Assembly (NCBI GenBank): GCA_015711895.1
Contig: JACVJH010000388.1
Location: 1 to 10,782, forward strand
DNA from: Candidatus Solincola tengchongensis
GTDB lineage: Bacteria; Actinomycetota; Geothermincolia; Geothermincolales; RBG-13-55-18
Direction: 5' to 3'
Length of the DNA: 10,782 nt
In this document: piece by piece, positions 1 through 7,336 of the stretch
Layout: each line of letters opens with the position of its first letter
Numbering within the stretch: the first letter of the stretch is position 1
The notes under the pieces: model-generated
Seen by the model: the letters and a program-made list of their open reading frames with translations, nothing else
The model's database searches: none
What the model was told of the DNA's origin: nothing
Translations under genes and position numbers: made by a program

Positions 1-553
1 CCAGCTCCACCCCCAGGCGCCGCGCCTTCTCCTCGGAGATGTAAGGGTCGTAGGCTATGACCCGCATCCCGAAGGCCAGGCATCTCTGGGCCACCAGGGT
101 ACCGATGCGCCCCAGGCCGACGATGCCCATGACCTTCTGATAGAGCTCCACGCCCTCGAACCTCTTGCGTTCCCAGCACCTGTTGCGCAGGGAATTTACG
201 GCATCGGGGATGTTGCGGCACATGGCCAGAAGGAGGGCCATGGTCTGCTCCGCCGCGGAGATGATGTTGCTCTGGGGGGCGTTGATGACCATGATGCCCC
301 GCTTGGTGGCCGCCTCGACGTCGATGTTGTCCACGCCCACACCGGCCCTGCCTATGACCTTTAAACGCTCCGCAGCCCGGATGACCTCGGCGTCCACCTT
401 GGTGGCGCTGCGCACGATGAGGGCCTCGTACTCACCTATGCGCCGGAGCATCTCCTCCCGCGACATGTCCGGCAGGTAGTCGACCTCGAAATCCCTGCGC
501 AGGAGCTCTATCCCGCTCTCCGCGATCTTCTCCTTCACCAGGACCCGAGTCAA
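1..553 (-). CDS. serA: D-3-phosphoglycerate dehydrogenase, N-terminal part (3' end outside window)
   Basis: Oxidises 3-phosphoglycerate to 3-phosphohydroxypyruvate with NAD, the first step of serine synthesis in the cytosol. About 184 residues are visible. The N-terminal substrate domain carries the family stretches VRSATKVDAEVI (47-58), GRAGVGVDNID (68-78) and NAPQSNIISAAEQT (91-104). The Rossmann domain follows with GLGRIG at 146-151 and an acidic residue in AYDPY (D169), typical of NAD preference. The catalytic Arg/Glu/His and any C-terminal ASB/ACT domains lie beyond base 1, so the feedback-control type cannot be judged. I chose the TTG start at 551-553 because an AAGGAGG site lies six bases upstream and the protein then begins as the family does (MTRVLVKEKI). 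The gene follows a class V aminotransferase on the same strand, which fits a serine pathway pair. The family assignment is firm; only the exact start is open. Confidence 0.93.
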   Translation of the reverse strand, partial: MTRVLVKEKIAESGIELLRRDFEVDYLPDMSREEMLRRIGEYEALIVRSATKVDAEVIRAAERLKVIGRAGVGVDNIDVEAATKRGIMVINAPQSNIISAAEQTMALLLAMCRNIPDAVNSLRNRCWERKRFEGVELYQKVMGIVGLGRIGTLVAQRCLAFGMRVIAYDPYISEEKARRLGVEL

Positions 554-834
554 ATCCGTCCTCCTTTTCCGGCTCTCCGGGACCTGCACCTGTCTCTAAA
601 GATCTTCCCTTCCCGCCGGCCGCTTTCCACGGCGCTTCGGCTGCACTCACCCGGACTCCCCCGGGGGTAACCGGCTCCGTGCTCTATCCCTCTTCGGGCC
701 TCCCTCGCACGCCCGAATGTCCCGAACGCCCCCTCCTCGCCGCCCTCCGTCTCAGAGGCCGCCCCGGAGCCCGCTCCGCTCCTCCGGGTAAGGCCCGGGG
801 CGCGGGGTCCGGAACCACGGCCCAAGGCGGCGCC
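554..834. other. Spacer between aminotransferase gene and serA, no gene recognised
   Basis: These 281 bases are very GC-rich. Short open frames exist on the minus strand (432-650 and 550-825), but their Gly/Arg/Glu-rich translations resemble no known protein and one runs into serA in another frame. A small inverted repeat, GGAGC (766-770) with GCTCC (778-782), is visible but no U-run follows it on the minus strand. I see no convincing promoter, T-box or riboswitch. serA may be read through from upstream or may have a promoter I cannot recognise. Confidence 0.5.
560..566 (-). promoter_or_regulatory. Shine-Dalgarno site of serA, decides a TTG start
   Basis: AAGGAGG on the minus strand, six bases before the TTG at 551-553. 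No ATG or GTG lies at a suitable distance and the reading frame matches SerA from this codon, so TTG is the likely initiator. Confidence 0.7.
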
Positions 835-2010
835 TCAACCGGGGGCTTCCTTTCCCTCCGTCAACTCCCAGTATAACCTCTCCATGGCCGCCACGCCCGA
901 GCCCAACTCGGCGGGGTATCCCAGGGACCTCAGGGTTAACTCAAGGGCGGTGACCGCCACCACCATGTCGAAGAAGTGGTAGTACCCGACGTGCCCTATC
1001 CGGAAAATCTTGCCCTTCAGGCGGTCCTGCCCTCCGGCGATGATCACCCCGTGCATCCGGTTCATGTGGCGGACGATGTCCCCTCCCTTTATGCCCTGCG
1101 GGGCCTTTACTGCGGTGACCGCGTAGGCCCGTTCCAGTACTTTGGGAAAGAGTTCCAGGCCCAGGGCTTGCACGGCGGCGCGGGTGCACAACGCCAGCAC
1201 GCGGTGGCGCTCCCAGGCCTCCTCCAGACCCTCCTCGAGGAGCAGCCGTACCGCCGCGGACATGGCCTTGACCAGGCTCACCGCGGGGGTGAAGGGGGTC
1301 TCCGGGGAGTCGGAGCGGTACTTCTTCAGGGCCTTCTTGAAGGAGAAGTAATAGGACGGCGACTCCGCCTTTTCCACATACTCCCAGGCCTTGGGGCTCA
1401 CCGCCGCCGCCGCCAGTCCGGGTGGGGTCATCAACGCCTTCTGGGACCCGGTCACCAGCACGTCCACCTTCCACGCGTCGGTGCGCAGCTCCAGGGCCCC
1501 GGCCCCGCTTATGGAGTCCACCACCAGGATGGCCGGCGTTTCGCTCACCACCTCGCCGACGGCCCGCACGTCGTTCACCACGCCGGTGGAGGTCTCGCTG
1601 TGGGTGAGGAAAACGCCCTTTATGTCCCGCTTCTCCCTGAGGTAGCGGGCGATGACCTCGGGGTCCGCGGCCTCGTCCCAGGGATACTCGTAGAGCTCCA
1701 CCTCCATGCCGTAGGCTTTGGCTATCTCGGCGAAGCGCAGGCCGAACTTGCCCCCCGCGGCGACGAGTACCCGGTCACCGGGGCTAAAGCAGTTGGCCAC
1801 CGCCCCCTCCATAGCCCCCGTTCCCGAGGCGGCGAAGGTGAGCACCTCGTTCTCCGTGAGCAACACCTTCTTGAGGTCCTCCACCAGGCGCACGAAGAGT
1901 TCCGTGTAGGCGGGCGTGCGATGGTGGATGATGGGCTCGGCCTGCACCAGGCTGACCTCCGAAGGTATGGGTGTGGGCCCCGGAGTCAGCAGGTATTCCT
2001 TGCGTATCAT
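835..2010 (-). CDS. Class V PLP aminotransferase (serine-pyruvate / alanine-glyoxylate type)
   Basis: A fold-type I pyridoxal-phosphate aminotransferase of 391 residues, full length for the alanine-glyoxylate / serine-pyruvate branch. The N-terminus has LTPGPTPIP (7-16) and HHRTPAY (29-35). SGTGAMEG (62-69) is the cofactor phosphate loop, D165 in VVDSISG binds the pyridine nitrogen, and K191 in TGSQKALMTPPG is the Schiff-base lysine. The C-terminal domain contains FRIGHVGYY, with the arginine expected to hold the substrate carboxylate. The ATG at 2008-2010 follows an in-frame TGA nine bases upstream, so the start cannot lie further out; a GGAAAGG site sits upstream with somewhat long spacing. 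It lies just before serA and after ilvC, with gaps of 281 and 175 bases. Family membership is clear. The substrate is inferred: phosphohydroxypyruvate, hydroxypyruvate/glyoxylate or alanine are all possible, and serA next door favours a role in serine synthesis in place of SerC. Confidence 0.9.
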   Translation of the reverse strand: MIRKEYLLTPGPTPIPSEVSLVQAEPIIHHRTPAYTELFVRLVEDLKKVLLTENEVLTFAASGTGAMEGAVANCFSPGDRVLVAAGGKFGLRFAEIAKAYGMEVELYEYPWDEAADPEVIARYLREKRDIKGVFLTHSETSTGVVNDVRAVGEVVSETPAILVVDSISGAGALELRTDAWKVDVLVTGSQKALMTPPGLAAAAVSPKAWEYVEKAESPSYYFSFKKALKKYRSDSPETPFTPAVSLVKAMSAAVRLLLEEGLEEAWERHRVLALCTRAAVQALGLELFPKVLERAYAVTAVKAPQGIKGGDIVRHMNRMHGVIIAGGQDRLKGKIFRIGHVGYYHFFDMVVAVTALELTLRSLGYPAELGSGVAAMERLYWELTEGKEAPG

Positions 2011-2101
2011 CCGGCATCACGCCCTTTCCTCTATCCTCCCGCCTCGCGCCTCGCTTCAGGACCCTCTTCCGGACGTCCGACAGGGCTTGCTCTAAAGGGT
2101 T

Positions 2102-2125
2102 CTCCCGGTACCGGAATCCCGGGAG
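2102..2125. repeat. Inverted repeat between ilvC and the aminotransferase gene
   Basis: CTCCCGG (2102-2108) and CCGGGAG (2119-2125) form a perfect 7-bp stem with a 10-base loop that itself contains CCGG. It lies downstream of ilvC on the coding strand. The bases following it in the direction of transcription (AACCCTTT) are not a proper U-run, so it is at best a weak terminator or an RNA-stabilising hairpin at the end of the ilv genes. Confidence 0.4.
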
Positions 2126-2185
2126 GGGCCTGGAAGCCTTCCTGTGACCCGGATCTCGAACATGGGGCGCGCAGACGGGAAAGCC

Positions 2186-3181
2186 TTACTTTTCCTGCAG
2201 CCAGCTCATCATGGAGCGGAGTTCCCTTCCCACCTTCTCGATGAGGTGCTCCGCATCCCTACGGCGTAGGGAGTTGAACACCGGCCTTCCGGCCTGGTTC
2301 TCCAGTATCCATTCCCGGGCGAACTCTCCACTGGTAATCTCTTCCAGGATGCGCCTCATCTCCTGCCTCGTCTCCTCGGTTATTATCCTCCGCCCCCGGG
2401 TCATGTCCCCGTACTCCGCGGTGTCGCTGATGGAGTGGCGCATGAAGGAGATGCCCCCTTCGTAGACGAGGTCCACGATGAGCTTCAACTCGTGGAGGCA
2501 CTCGAAATAGGCGATCTCCGGCTGGTAGCCCGCCTCCACCAGGGTATCGAAACCGGCGCGGATGAGCTCGGTCACCCCGCCGCAGAGCACGCACTGCTCC
2601 CCGAAGAGGTCGGTCTCCGTCTCCTCCCGGAAGGTGGTCCTGATGACACCGGCCCGGGTGGCTCCCAGCCCCTTGGCGTAGGCCAGGCCGAGCCGGAGCG
2701 CGTTTCCGGTGTAGTCCTGGTACACGGCCACCAGGGAGGGCACACCGCTCCCCTGCTGGAACATGCGGCGCACCATGTGCCCCGGCCCCTTCGGCGCCAC
2801 CATGACCACGTCCACTTCCTTGGGTGGGATGATCTGGAAATAATGGATGTTGAAACCATGAGCGAAGAAGAGGGCGTTGCCCTCCTTGAGCCCCTGCCGC
2901 ACGCTGCTCTCGTAGACCTCGCGGTGGTCCTGGTCGGGGACGAGCATCATGACTATATCCCCGGCCTCCGCGGCCTCGGCGATACCGGCCACCTCCAGGC
3001 CCGCCTCCCGGGCCCGTTCCCGCGAAGGGCTGCCCTCGCGCAGGCCCACCACCACCTTCACGCCGGAATCATGCAAGTTCAGGGCATGGGCGTGCCCCTG
3101 GCTTCCGAAGCCGATGACCGCCACCGTCTTGTCCTTCAGCAGAGAAAGGTCCGCGTCCCGGTCATAGTAGATCTCCGCCAT
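2186..3181 (-). CDS. ilvC: Ketol-acid reductoisomerase
   Basis: Class I (short form) acetohydroxyacid isomeroreductase, 331 residues from the chosen start. It converts 2-acetolactate or 2-aceto-2-hydroxybutyrate to the dihydroxy acid with Mg2+ and NAD(P)H. The N-terminal Rossmann domain has GFGSQGHAHALNLHDSG (24-40) and the cofactor loop GLREGSPSRE (46-55), whose serines suit the NADPH 2'-phosphate. H108 (AHGFN) and K131 (KGPGH) are present. The C-terminal knotted domain has the metal and substrate residues D191, E195, E227, E231 and S252. The ATG at 3179-3181 is preceded by GGGAGG at six bases. A TTG six bases upstream is in frame but abuts that site, so I rejected it. The gene starts 40 bases after ilvN, consistent with one ilvBNC transcript. 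Confidence 0.97.
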   Translation of the reverse strand: MAEIYYDRDADLSLLKDKTVAVIGFGSQGHAHALNLHDSGVKVVVGLREGSPSRERAREAGLEVAGIAEAAEAGDIVMMLVPDQDHREVYESSVRQGLKEGNALFFAHGFNIHYFQIIPPKEVDVVMVAPKGPGHMVRRMFQQGSGVPSLVAVYQDYTGNALRLGLAYAKGLGATRAGVIRTTFREETETDLFGEQCVLCGGVTELIRAGFDTLVEAGYQPEIAYFECLHELKLIVDLVYEGGISFMRHSISDTAEYGDMTRGRRIITEETRQEMRRILEEITSGEFAREWILENQAGRPVFNSLRRRDAEHLIEKVGRELRSMMSWLQEK

Positions 3182-3187
3182 CTCCAA

Positions 3188-3193
3188 CCTCCC
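3188..3193 (-). promoter_or_regulatory. Shine-Dalgarno site of ilvC, decides the start
   Basis: GGGAGG on the minus strand, six bases before the ATG at 3179-3181. It leaves no room for the in-frame TTG at 3185-3187 to be used. Confidence 0.7.
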
Positions 3194-3221
3194 GGCTCCG
3201 ATCCGGTCCTCCGAACTCCTC

Positions 3222-3698
3222 TCACTTTCCCCTGGGCAGGGCCACCTTGCCCGTGCGCACCAGCTCCTTGATGCCGTAGGGGCGTACCAGGTCCTCGAAG
3301 GCCTGCAGCTTCTGGGAACTCCCGGTCACCTCCACGATGATGCTCTCCGGGGAGACGTCCACTATGTTCCCCCGGAAGATGTCCACGATCTCGATGACCT
3401 CGGACCGGGTGTCCTTGTCCACCTTCACCTTGGCCAGCACCAGCTCCCGGGCCACGGAGGTCTCGGGGTCCAGGTCCACTATCTCGATGACGTTGATGAG
3501 CTTGTGCAGCTGCTTGCGGACCTGCTCCAGGGAGTGCTCCGCCACGTCCACCACGATGGTCATGCGGGAGATATCCGGCCGGTCCGTGGTCCCCACCGCC
3601 AGGCTGTCGATGTTGAAGCCGCGGCGGGCGAAGAGCTCCGCGACCCTGGCCAGTACCCCGGGCTTGTTCTCCACCAGCACGGATAAGGTGTGTTTCAT
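3222..3698 (-). CDS. ilvN: Acetolactate synthase small (regulatory) subunit
   Basis: Regulatory partner of IlvB, 158 residues, the usual size for the short ilvN/ilvH form. An N-terminal ACT domain spans about residues 3-75, with ENKPGVLARVAELFARRGFN (10-29) as the amino-acid-binding turn and GTTDRPDISRMTIVV following. The C-terminal ALS small-subunit domain runs from about 80 to 155 and ends in YGIKELVRTGKVAL. In the family it raises IlvB activity and confers inhibition by valine or other branched-chain amino acids. The ATG at 3696-3698 has a GGGGAGG site (3707-3713) eight bases upstream. It starts 23 bases after the ilvB stop, so the two subunits should be co-translated from one message. Confidence 0.96.
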   Translation of the reverse strand: MKHTLSVLVENKPGVLARVAELFARRGFNIDSLAVGTTDRPDISRMTIVVDVAEHSLEQVRKQLHKLINVIEIVDLDPETSVARELVLAKVKVDKDTRSEVIEIVDIFRGNIVDVSPESIIVEVTGSSQKLQAFEDLVRPYGIKELVRTGKVALPRGK

Positions 3699-3721
3699 CG
3701 CCTAAGCCTCCCCTCGCCGCC

Positions 3722-5470
3722 TCACAGGAAGGGCTCCTCGGCCTTCTCCGGGTGAACCTTCTCCACCGGGTAGAGCAGGTCCCCGATCATGTCGTAGAGG
3801 GGAGCCCCCGGCGCCACCATGGGATAGACGTTCTCTTCCGGGTCCACCCAGAAATCGATGAGCACCGGGCAGGGCGTCTCCAGGGCCTCCAGGATGGCCT
3901 GGTCCACCATCTCGGGATCCTTGACCCGGATCCCCTTGGCACCGTAGGCCTCGGCCAGGAGCACGAAGTCCGGGGTCCGCTCCCTCTCCAGGCAGGAACA
4001 TGAATATTTGCCGTGATAGAAGAGCTGCTGCCACTGGCGGACCATCCCCAGATACCCGTTGTTGAGGATGGCCACCTTCACCGGCGCGCCCTCGAGCACC
4101 GCCGTGGCCAGCTCCTGGATGGTCATCTGCACGCTCCCGTCCCCGGCGATGTCGAAGACCACCTCGCCGGGCCTCCCGAGCTGGGCGCCTATGGAGGCCG
4201 GGAGGCCGAAACCCATGGTCCCAAGCCCTCCCGAGGAGATGAAACGCCTGGGGCTCTCCACCTTGTAATACTGGGCGGCCCACATCTGGTTCTGCCCCAC
4301 CTCGGTGCACACGATGGCCTCTCCCCGGGTCAGGGCGTGTATCCTCTCCACCACGTACTGCGGCTTAAGGGTCCCGGAGTCCCGGTCGTAGTTCAGGGGG
4401 TACTTCTTCTTCCACCCCTCGATGAGGGCGTTCCACTCCGAGCGGTCCGGCGTCCGCACCTCGGAACGCATCTCTCGGATGGCGGCATTGAGGTCCTTGA
4501 GCACCTGTCTTGCGTCCCCCACGATGGGGATGTGGGCCCGCACGTTCTTCCCTATCTCCGCCGGGTCCACGTCGATGTGTATGACCCGGGCCTTGGGGGC
4601 GAATTCGGAGAGCTTCCCGGTTATGCGGTCGTCGAAGCGAGCCCCCACGGCGACGATCAGGTCCGCTTCGCACATGGCGTAATTGGCGCAGCGCGTACCA
4701 TGCATGCCCAGCATGCCCATGGACAGGGGGTGGCTCTCCGGAAAGGCCCCCTTGCCCATGAGGGTGTGGGTCACGGGGATGCCGTTCTCCTCGGCCAACT
4801 TCCGGAGCTCCGCGGAGGCACCGGAGGTGATAACCCCGCCGCCGGCGTAGATCACCGGGTTGCGCGCCTCCAGTATGGCCCGGGCGGCCATGCGTATCTG
4901 CTTCTTGTGCCCCTTGAGGGTGGGTTTGTAGCCCGGAAGCACCGGGTGCTCCCGGCGGCGGTACTGCAGCTCCCCCCGCGAGACGTCCACCGGGAGGTCG
5001 ATGAGCACCGGTCCCGGCCGGCCCGTGCGGGCGATGTAGAAGGCCTCCTGGACCACGTCGGGGATGTCCGCCGGGTCCTTGACCAGGTAGTTATGTTTTA
5101 CGATGGGCATGGTGATGCCCGTGGTGTCCGCCTCCTGGAAGGCGTCGGTGCCGATGAGGTTGGTGGCCACCTGCCCGGTTATGGCCACCAGGGGGATGGA
5201 ATCCATGTAGGCGTTGGCGATCCCGGTGACCAGGTTGGTGGCCCCGGGGCCCGAAGTGGCCATGCACACCCCCACCCGGCCCGTGGCCCGGGCGTAACCG
5301 TCGGCGGCATGGGCGGCTCCCTGCTCGTGCCTGGTCAGCACTTTGCGGATAGGGGAATCGTAGAGCACGTCGAAGACGGGGAGCAGGACCCCTCCGGGTA
5401 TCCCGAAGAGGATCTCCACGCCCTCCTCTTCCAGGGAGCGCACCAAAGCCTGAGCCCCGGTCATCTTCAA
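3722..5470 (-). CDS. ilvB: Acetolactate synthase large (catalytic) subunit
   Basis: ThDP- and FAD-dependent acetohydroxyacid synthase, 582 residues from the chosen start. It joins pyruvate to pyruvate or 2-oxobutyrate, committing carbon to valine/leucine or isoleucine. Counting from the outermost GTG at 5479, the catalytic glutamate is E52 in TRHEQGAAHAADGYARATG. The central domain has VGARFDDRITGKL (about 278-290). The ThDP motif begins at GDGS (456-459) and ends at NN (483-484). The W of RQWQQ (493) is at the position known for herbicide contact. Starts at 5479 (GTG) or 5476 (ATG) overlap the ribosome-binding sequence. The TTG at 5468-5470 sits eight bases after AGGTGAT and gives MKMTGAQ, the common family N-terminus, so I prefer it. 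ilvN follows at 23 bases. Function is certain; the start is uncertain by nine bases. Confidence 0.96.
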   Translation of the reverse strand: MKMTGAQALVRSLEEEGVEILFGIPGGVLLPVFDVLYDSPIRKVLTRHEQGAAHAADGYARATGRVGVCMATSGPGATNLVTGIANAYMDSIPLVAITGQVATNLIGTDAFQEADTTGITMPIVKHNYLVKDPADIPDVVQEAFYIARTGRPGPVLIDLPVDVSRGELQYRRREHPVLPGYKPTLKGHKKQIRMAARAILEARNPVIYAGGGVITSGASAELRKLAEENGIPVTHTLMGKGAFPESHPLSMGMLGMHGTRCANYAMCEADLIVAVGARFDDRITGKLSEFAPKARVIHIDVDPAEIGKNVRAHIPIVGDARQVLKDLNAAIREMRSEVRTPDRSEWNALIEGWKKKYPLNYDRDSGTLKPQYVVERIHALTRGEAIVCTEVGQNQMWAAQYYKVESPRRFISSGGLGTMGFGLPASIGAQLGRPGEVVFDIAGDGSVQMTIQELATAVLEGAPVKVAILNNGYLGMVRQWQQLFYHGKYSCSCLERERTPDFVLLAEAYGAKGIRVKDPEMVDQAILEALETPCPVLIDFWVDPEENVYPMVAPGAPLYDMIGDLLYPVEKVHPEKAEEPFL

Positions 5471-5474
5471 CTGC

Positions 5475-5481
5475 ATCACCT
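5475..5481 (-). promoter_or_regulatory. Shine-Dalgarno site of ilvB favouring a TTG start
   Basis: AGGTGAT on the minus strand is complementary over seven bases to the usual 16S rRNA 3' tail (AUCACCU). Eight bases separate its AGG core from the TTG at 5468-5470. The GTG at 5479 and ATG at 5476 lie inside it, which makes them poor initiators. Confidence 0.5.
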
Positions 5482-5514
5482 TCCCGTAGGCCTTATGACC
5501 CTTCCAGCTCTTAC

Positions 5515-5527
5515 GCGCGTCCCGCGC
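5515..5527. repeat. GC-rich inverted repeat in the ilvB leader
   Basis: GCGCG (5515-5519) and CGCGC (5523-5527) form a perfect five-pair stem around a three-base loop, about 45 bases before the ilvB start. On the minus strand it is not followed by a U-run, so it is not a terminator in the direction of transcription. It could be leader structure or simple GC-rich chance. Confidence 0.3.
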
Positions 5528-5633
5528 CCTTTTCCTTTCCTGGCCATGCTCGCGCCCTTGCGCCTCTCCCGGGCCCCTCCATCCCCGTACCCAGTCTTCC
5601 CCGCTACCCCTGGTTGCGTCACCTAATGGTAAT

Positions 5634-5663
5634 TATTTACAGAACCCCTTTGGTGCCCTTCAA
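5634..5663 (-). promoter_or_regulatory. Possible internal promoter before ilvB
   Basis: On the minus strand, TTGAAG (5658-5663, overlapping the ilvD stop codon) and TAAATA (5634-5639) are separated by 18 bases. Each matches four of six sigma-70-type consensus bases. The AT-rich island TAAATAATTACC stands out sharply from its GC-rich surroundings. If real, it would start an ilvBNC transcript with a leader of about 155 bases. The evidence is composition and spacing only. Confidence 0.3.
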
Positions 5664-7336
5664 TCAATCAACCGTACGGCGCCCCGGCTGGCACTGGAGA
5701 CCCGGCGCGCGTATTCCGCCAGGTATCCCTCCCGGATGCGCGGCTCCGGCGGACTCCAGGCCCTCCGCCGCTCCCGGAGCACCTCCTCGGGCACCCCCAG
5801 CCGGATGGTGCGCGCGAGGACGTCCAGCTCTATGAGGTCTCCCTCCTGGACCAGGGCGATAGGCCCCCCCTGGGCGGCCTCGGGAGACACGTGCCCCACC
5901 GCGGCGCCGCGCGTCCCACCGGAGAACCGGCCGTCGGTCACCAGGACCACCTTCTCGGAGAGGCCCATCCCCGCCAGGGTGGCGGTGGGGTTGAGCATCT
6001 CACGCATCCCCGGCCCTCCTCGCGGCCCCTCGTAACGGATGACCACCACGTCGCCCTCTTTTATGCGTCCCGAGCGCATGGCCTCCACGGCCTCCTCCTC
6101 GACGTCGAACACCCTGGCCGGACCGCGGTGGCGCAGCAGGTTGTCGGGCACCGCGGACTGCTTGATCACCGCTCCCTCCGGGGCCAGGTTCCCCCACAGG
6201 ATGGCCAGCCCTCCCGTGGGCATGTAAGGATCTTCCACCGGCCGGATGACCTCCGGGTTCAGGGTTCCCTTCCCCTCCAGGATGTCCCCCAGCCGGTCGG
6301 CGGCCACGCAGGGCACCTCGGGGTCGATGAGCCCTTTCTTCAGGAGCTCCCCCATCACCGCGGGGATGCCCCCCGCCTCGTCCAGGTCCTGCATGTGGTG
6401 GCGGCCGCCGCCGGCGGGACTTATGCGCGCCAGGTTGGGAACGGCATCGCACACTTCCTGGATCTCCCGCAGATCGATGTCCACTCCCGCCTCGTAGGCC
6501 AGGGCCAGGAGGTGCAGGATGGTGTTGGAGGAGCCTCCGATGGCCATGTCCACGGCCAGGGCGTTGCGCAGGGAGGATTTGGTAATTATATCCAGGGGAC
6601 GCCTGTCCTTGCGCAGCATATCCATGACCGCCAGCCCGGCCTCCTTGGCCAGGCGTATGCGGCGGGCGTGGGGAGCGGGCACCGTCCCGTTCCCGGGAAG
6701 CCCCAGCCCCACCGCCTCGGTCAGGCAGTTCATGGAGTTGGCGGTGAAGAGCCCGGCGCAGCTCCCGCACCCGGGGCAGGCCGCCTCCTCCAGGCAGGCC
6801 AGCTCCTCGGGGTCCATGAGCCCCGCCTCCACCGCCCCCTGGGCCTCCATCACGGTGATGAAGTCCACGTCCCTCCCGGCGTGCCTGCCGGCCAGCATGG
6901 GCCCCCCGCTCACCACCACCGTGGGCAGGTTGAGGCGCGCCGCGGCCATGAGCATGCCGGGCACGATCTTGTCGCAGTTGGGGATGAGCACCAGGGCATC
7001 GAAGGCGTGGGCCTGGACCATGAGCTCGATGCTGTCGGCGATGACCTCCCGGGAAGGCAGCGAGTAGCGCATGCCCGCGTGCCCCATGGCTATGCCGTCG
7101 CATATGCCGATGACCCCGAACTGCATGGGGGTTCCCCCGCCCATGCGCACCCCGGCCTTCACCGCCTCGGCCACCTGTTGCAGGTGCAGGTGCCCGGGCA
7201 CCACCTCGTTGGCGGCGCAGGCCACGCCCACCCAGGGCTGGTCTATCTCCCGGTCGATGAACCCGTCGGCCTTGAGCAACGACCGGTGGGGAGCCCTGGA
7301 TAGGCCTTTCTTTACGGCTTGGCTCCTGAGTTCCAA
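5660..7336 (-). CDS. ilvD: Dihydroxy-acid dehydratase
   Basis: Fe-S dehydratase of 558 residues, normal length, which removes water from 2,3-dihydroxyisovalerate or 2,3-dihydroxy-3-methylvalerate. Conserved motifs appear in order: GVACAANEVVPGH (37-49), GICDGIAMGH (77-86), YSLPSRE (91-97), NCDKIVPGM (120-128), CPGCGSCAGLFTANSMNCL (187-205), and near the C-terminus VTDGRFSGGTRG. Candidate cluster cysteines are C121 and those at 187, 190 and 193. The first motif has VPGH, as in the Bacillus/E. coli and archaeal branches, not the PCN cysteine of the plant/mycobacterial [2Fe-2S] branch, so an oxygen-sensitive cluster is likely but unproven. The start is the TTG at 7334-7336 with GGAGG six bases upstream; the protein then begins MELRSQAVKKG, as relatives do. 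It stands first after a 552-base gap with promoter-like sequence and probably heads the ilv transcript. Confidence 0.97.
   Translation of the reverse strand: MELRSQAVKKGLSRAPHRSLLKADGFIDREIDQPWVGVACAANEVVPGHLHLQQVAEAVKAGVRMGGGTPMQFGVIGICDGIAMGHAGMRYSLPSREVIADSIELMVQAHAFDALVLIPNCDKIVPGMLMAAARLNLPTVVVSGGPMLAGRHAGRDVDFITVMEAQGAVEAGLMDPEELACLEEAACPGCGSCAGLFTANSMNCLTEAVGLGLPGNGTVPAPHARRIRLAKEAGLAVMDMLRKDRRPLDIITKSSLRNALAVDMAIGGSSNTILHLLALAYEAGVDIDLREIQEVCDAVPNLARISPAGGGRHHMQDLDEAGGIPAVMGELLKKGLIDPEVPCVAADRLGDILEGKGTLNPEVIRPVEDPYMPTGGLAILWGNLAPEGAVIKQSAVPDNLLRHRGPARVFDVEEEAVEAMRSGRIKEGDVVVIRYEGPRGGPGMREMLNPTATLAGMGLSEKVVLVTDGRFSGGTRGAAVGHVSPEAAQGGPIALVQEGDLIELDVLARTIRLGVPEEVLRERRRAWSPPEPRIREGYLAEYARRVSSASRGAVRLID

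Noticed and set aside
432..825. Two minus-strand frames (432-650, 550-825) before and into serA
   Set aside because: Gly/Glu/Arg-rich low-complexity translations, no ribosome-binding support, and one overlaps serA in another frame.
2102..2125. Rho-independent terminator after ilvC
   Set aside because: The stem is good, but the following bases on the coding strand are AACCCTTT, not a U-run. Kept only as an inverted repeat.
976..2244. Long plus-strand open frame of 422 codons
   Set aside because: It lies opposite the class V aminotransferase gene, its translation is His/Gly/Val-rich without any domain, and the minus strand encodes a clear full-length enzyme. It is an antisense shadow caused by high GC.
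4013..5626. Plus-strand open frame of 537 codons
   Set aside because: Antisense shadow of ilvB; low-complexity His/Gly/Asp-rich translation with no recognisable family.
5891..7303. Plus-strand open frame of 470 codons
   Set aside because: Antisense shadow of ilvD with the same His/Gly-rich composition. The shorter minus-strand frame 6000-7103 is likewise an out-of-frame shadow.
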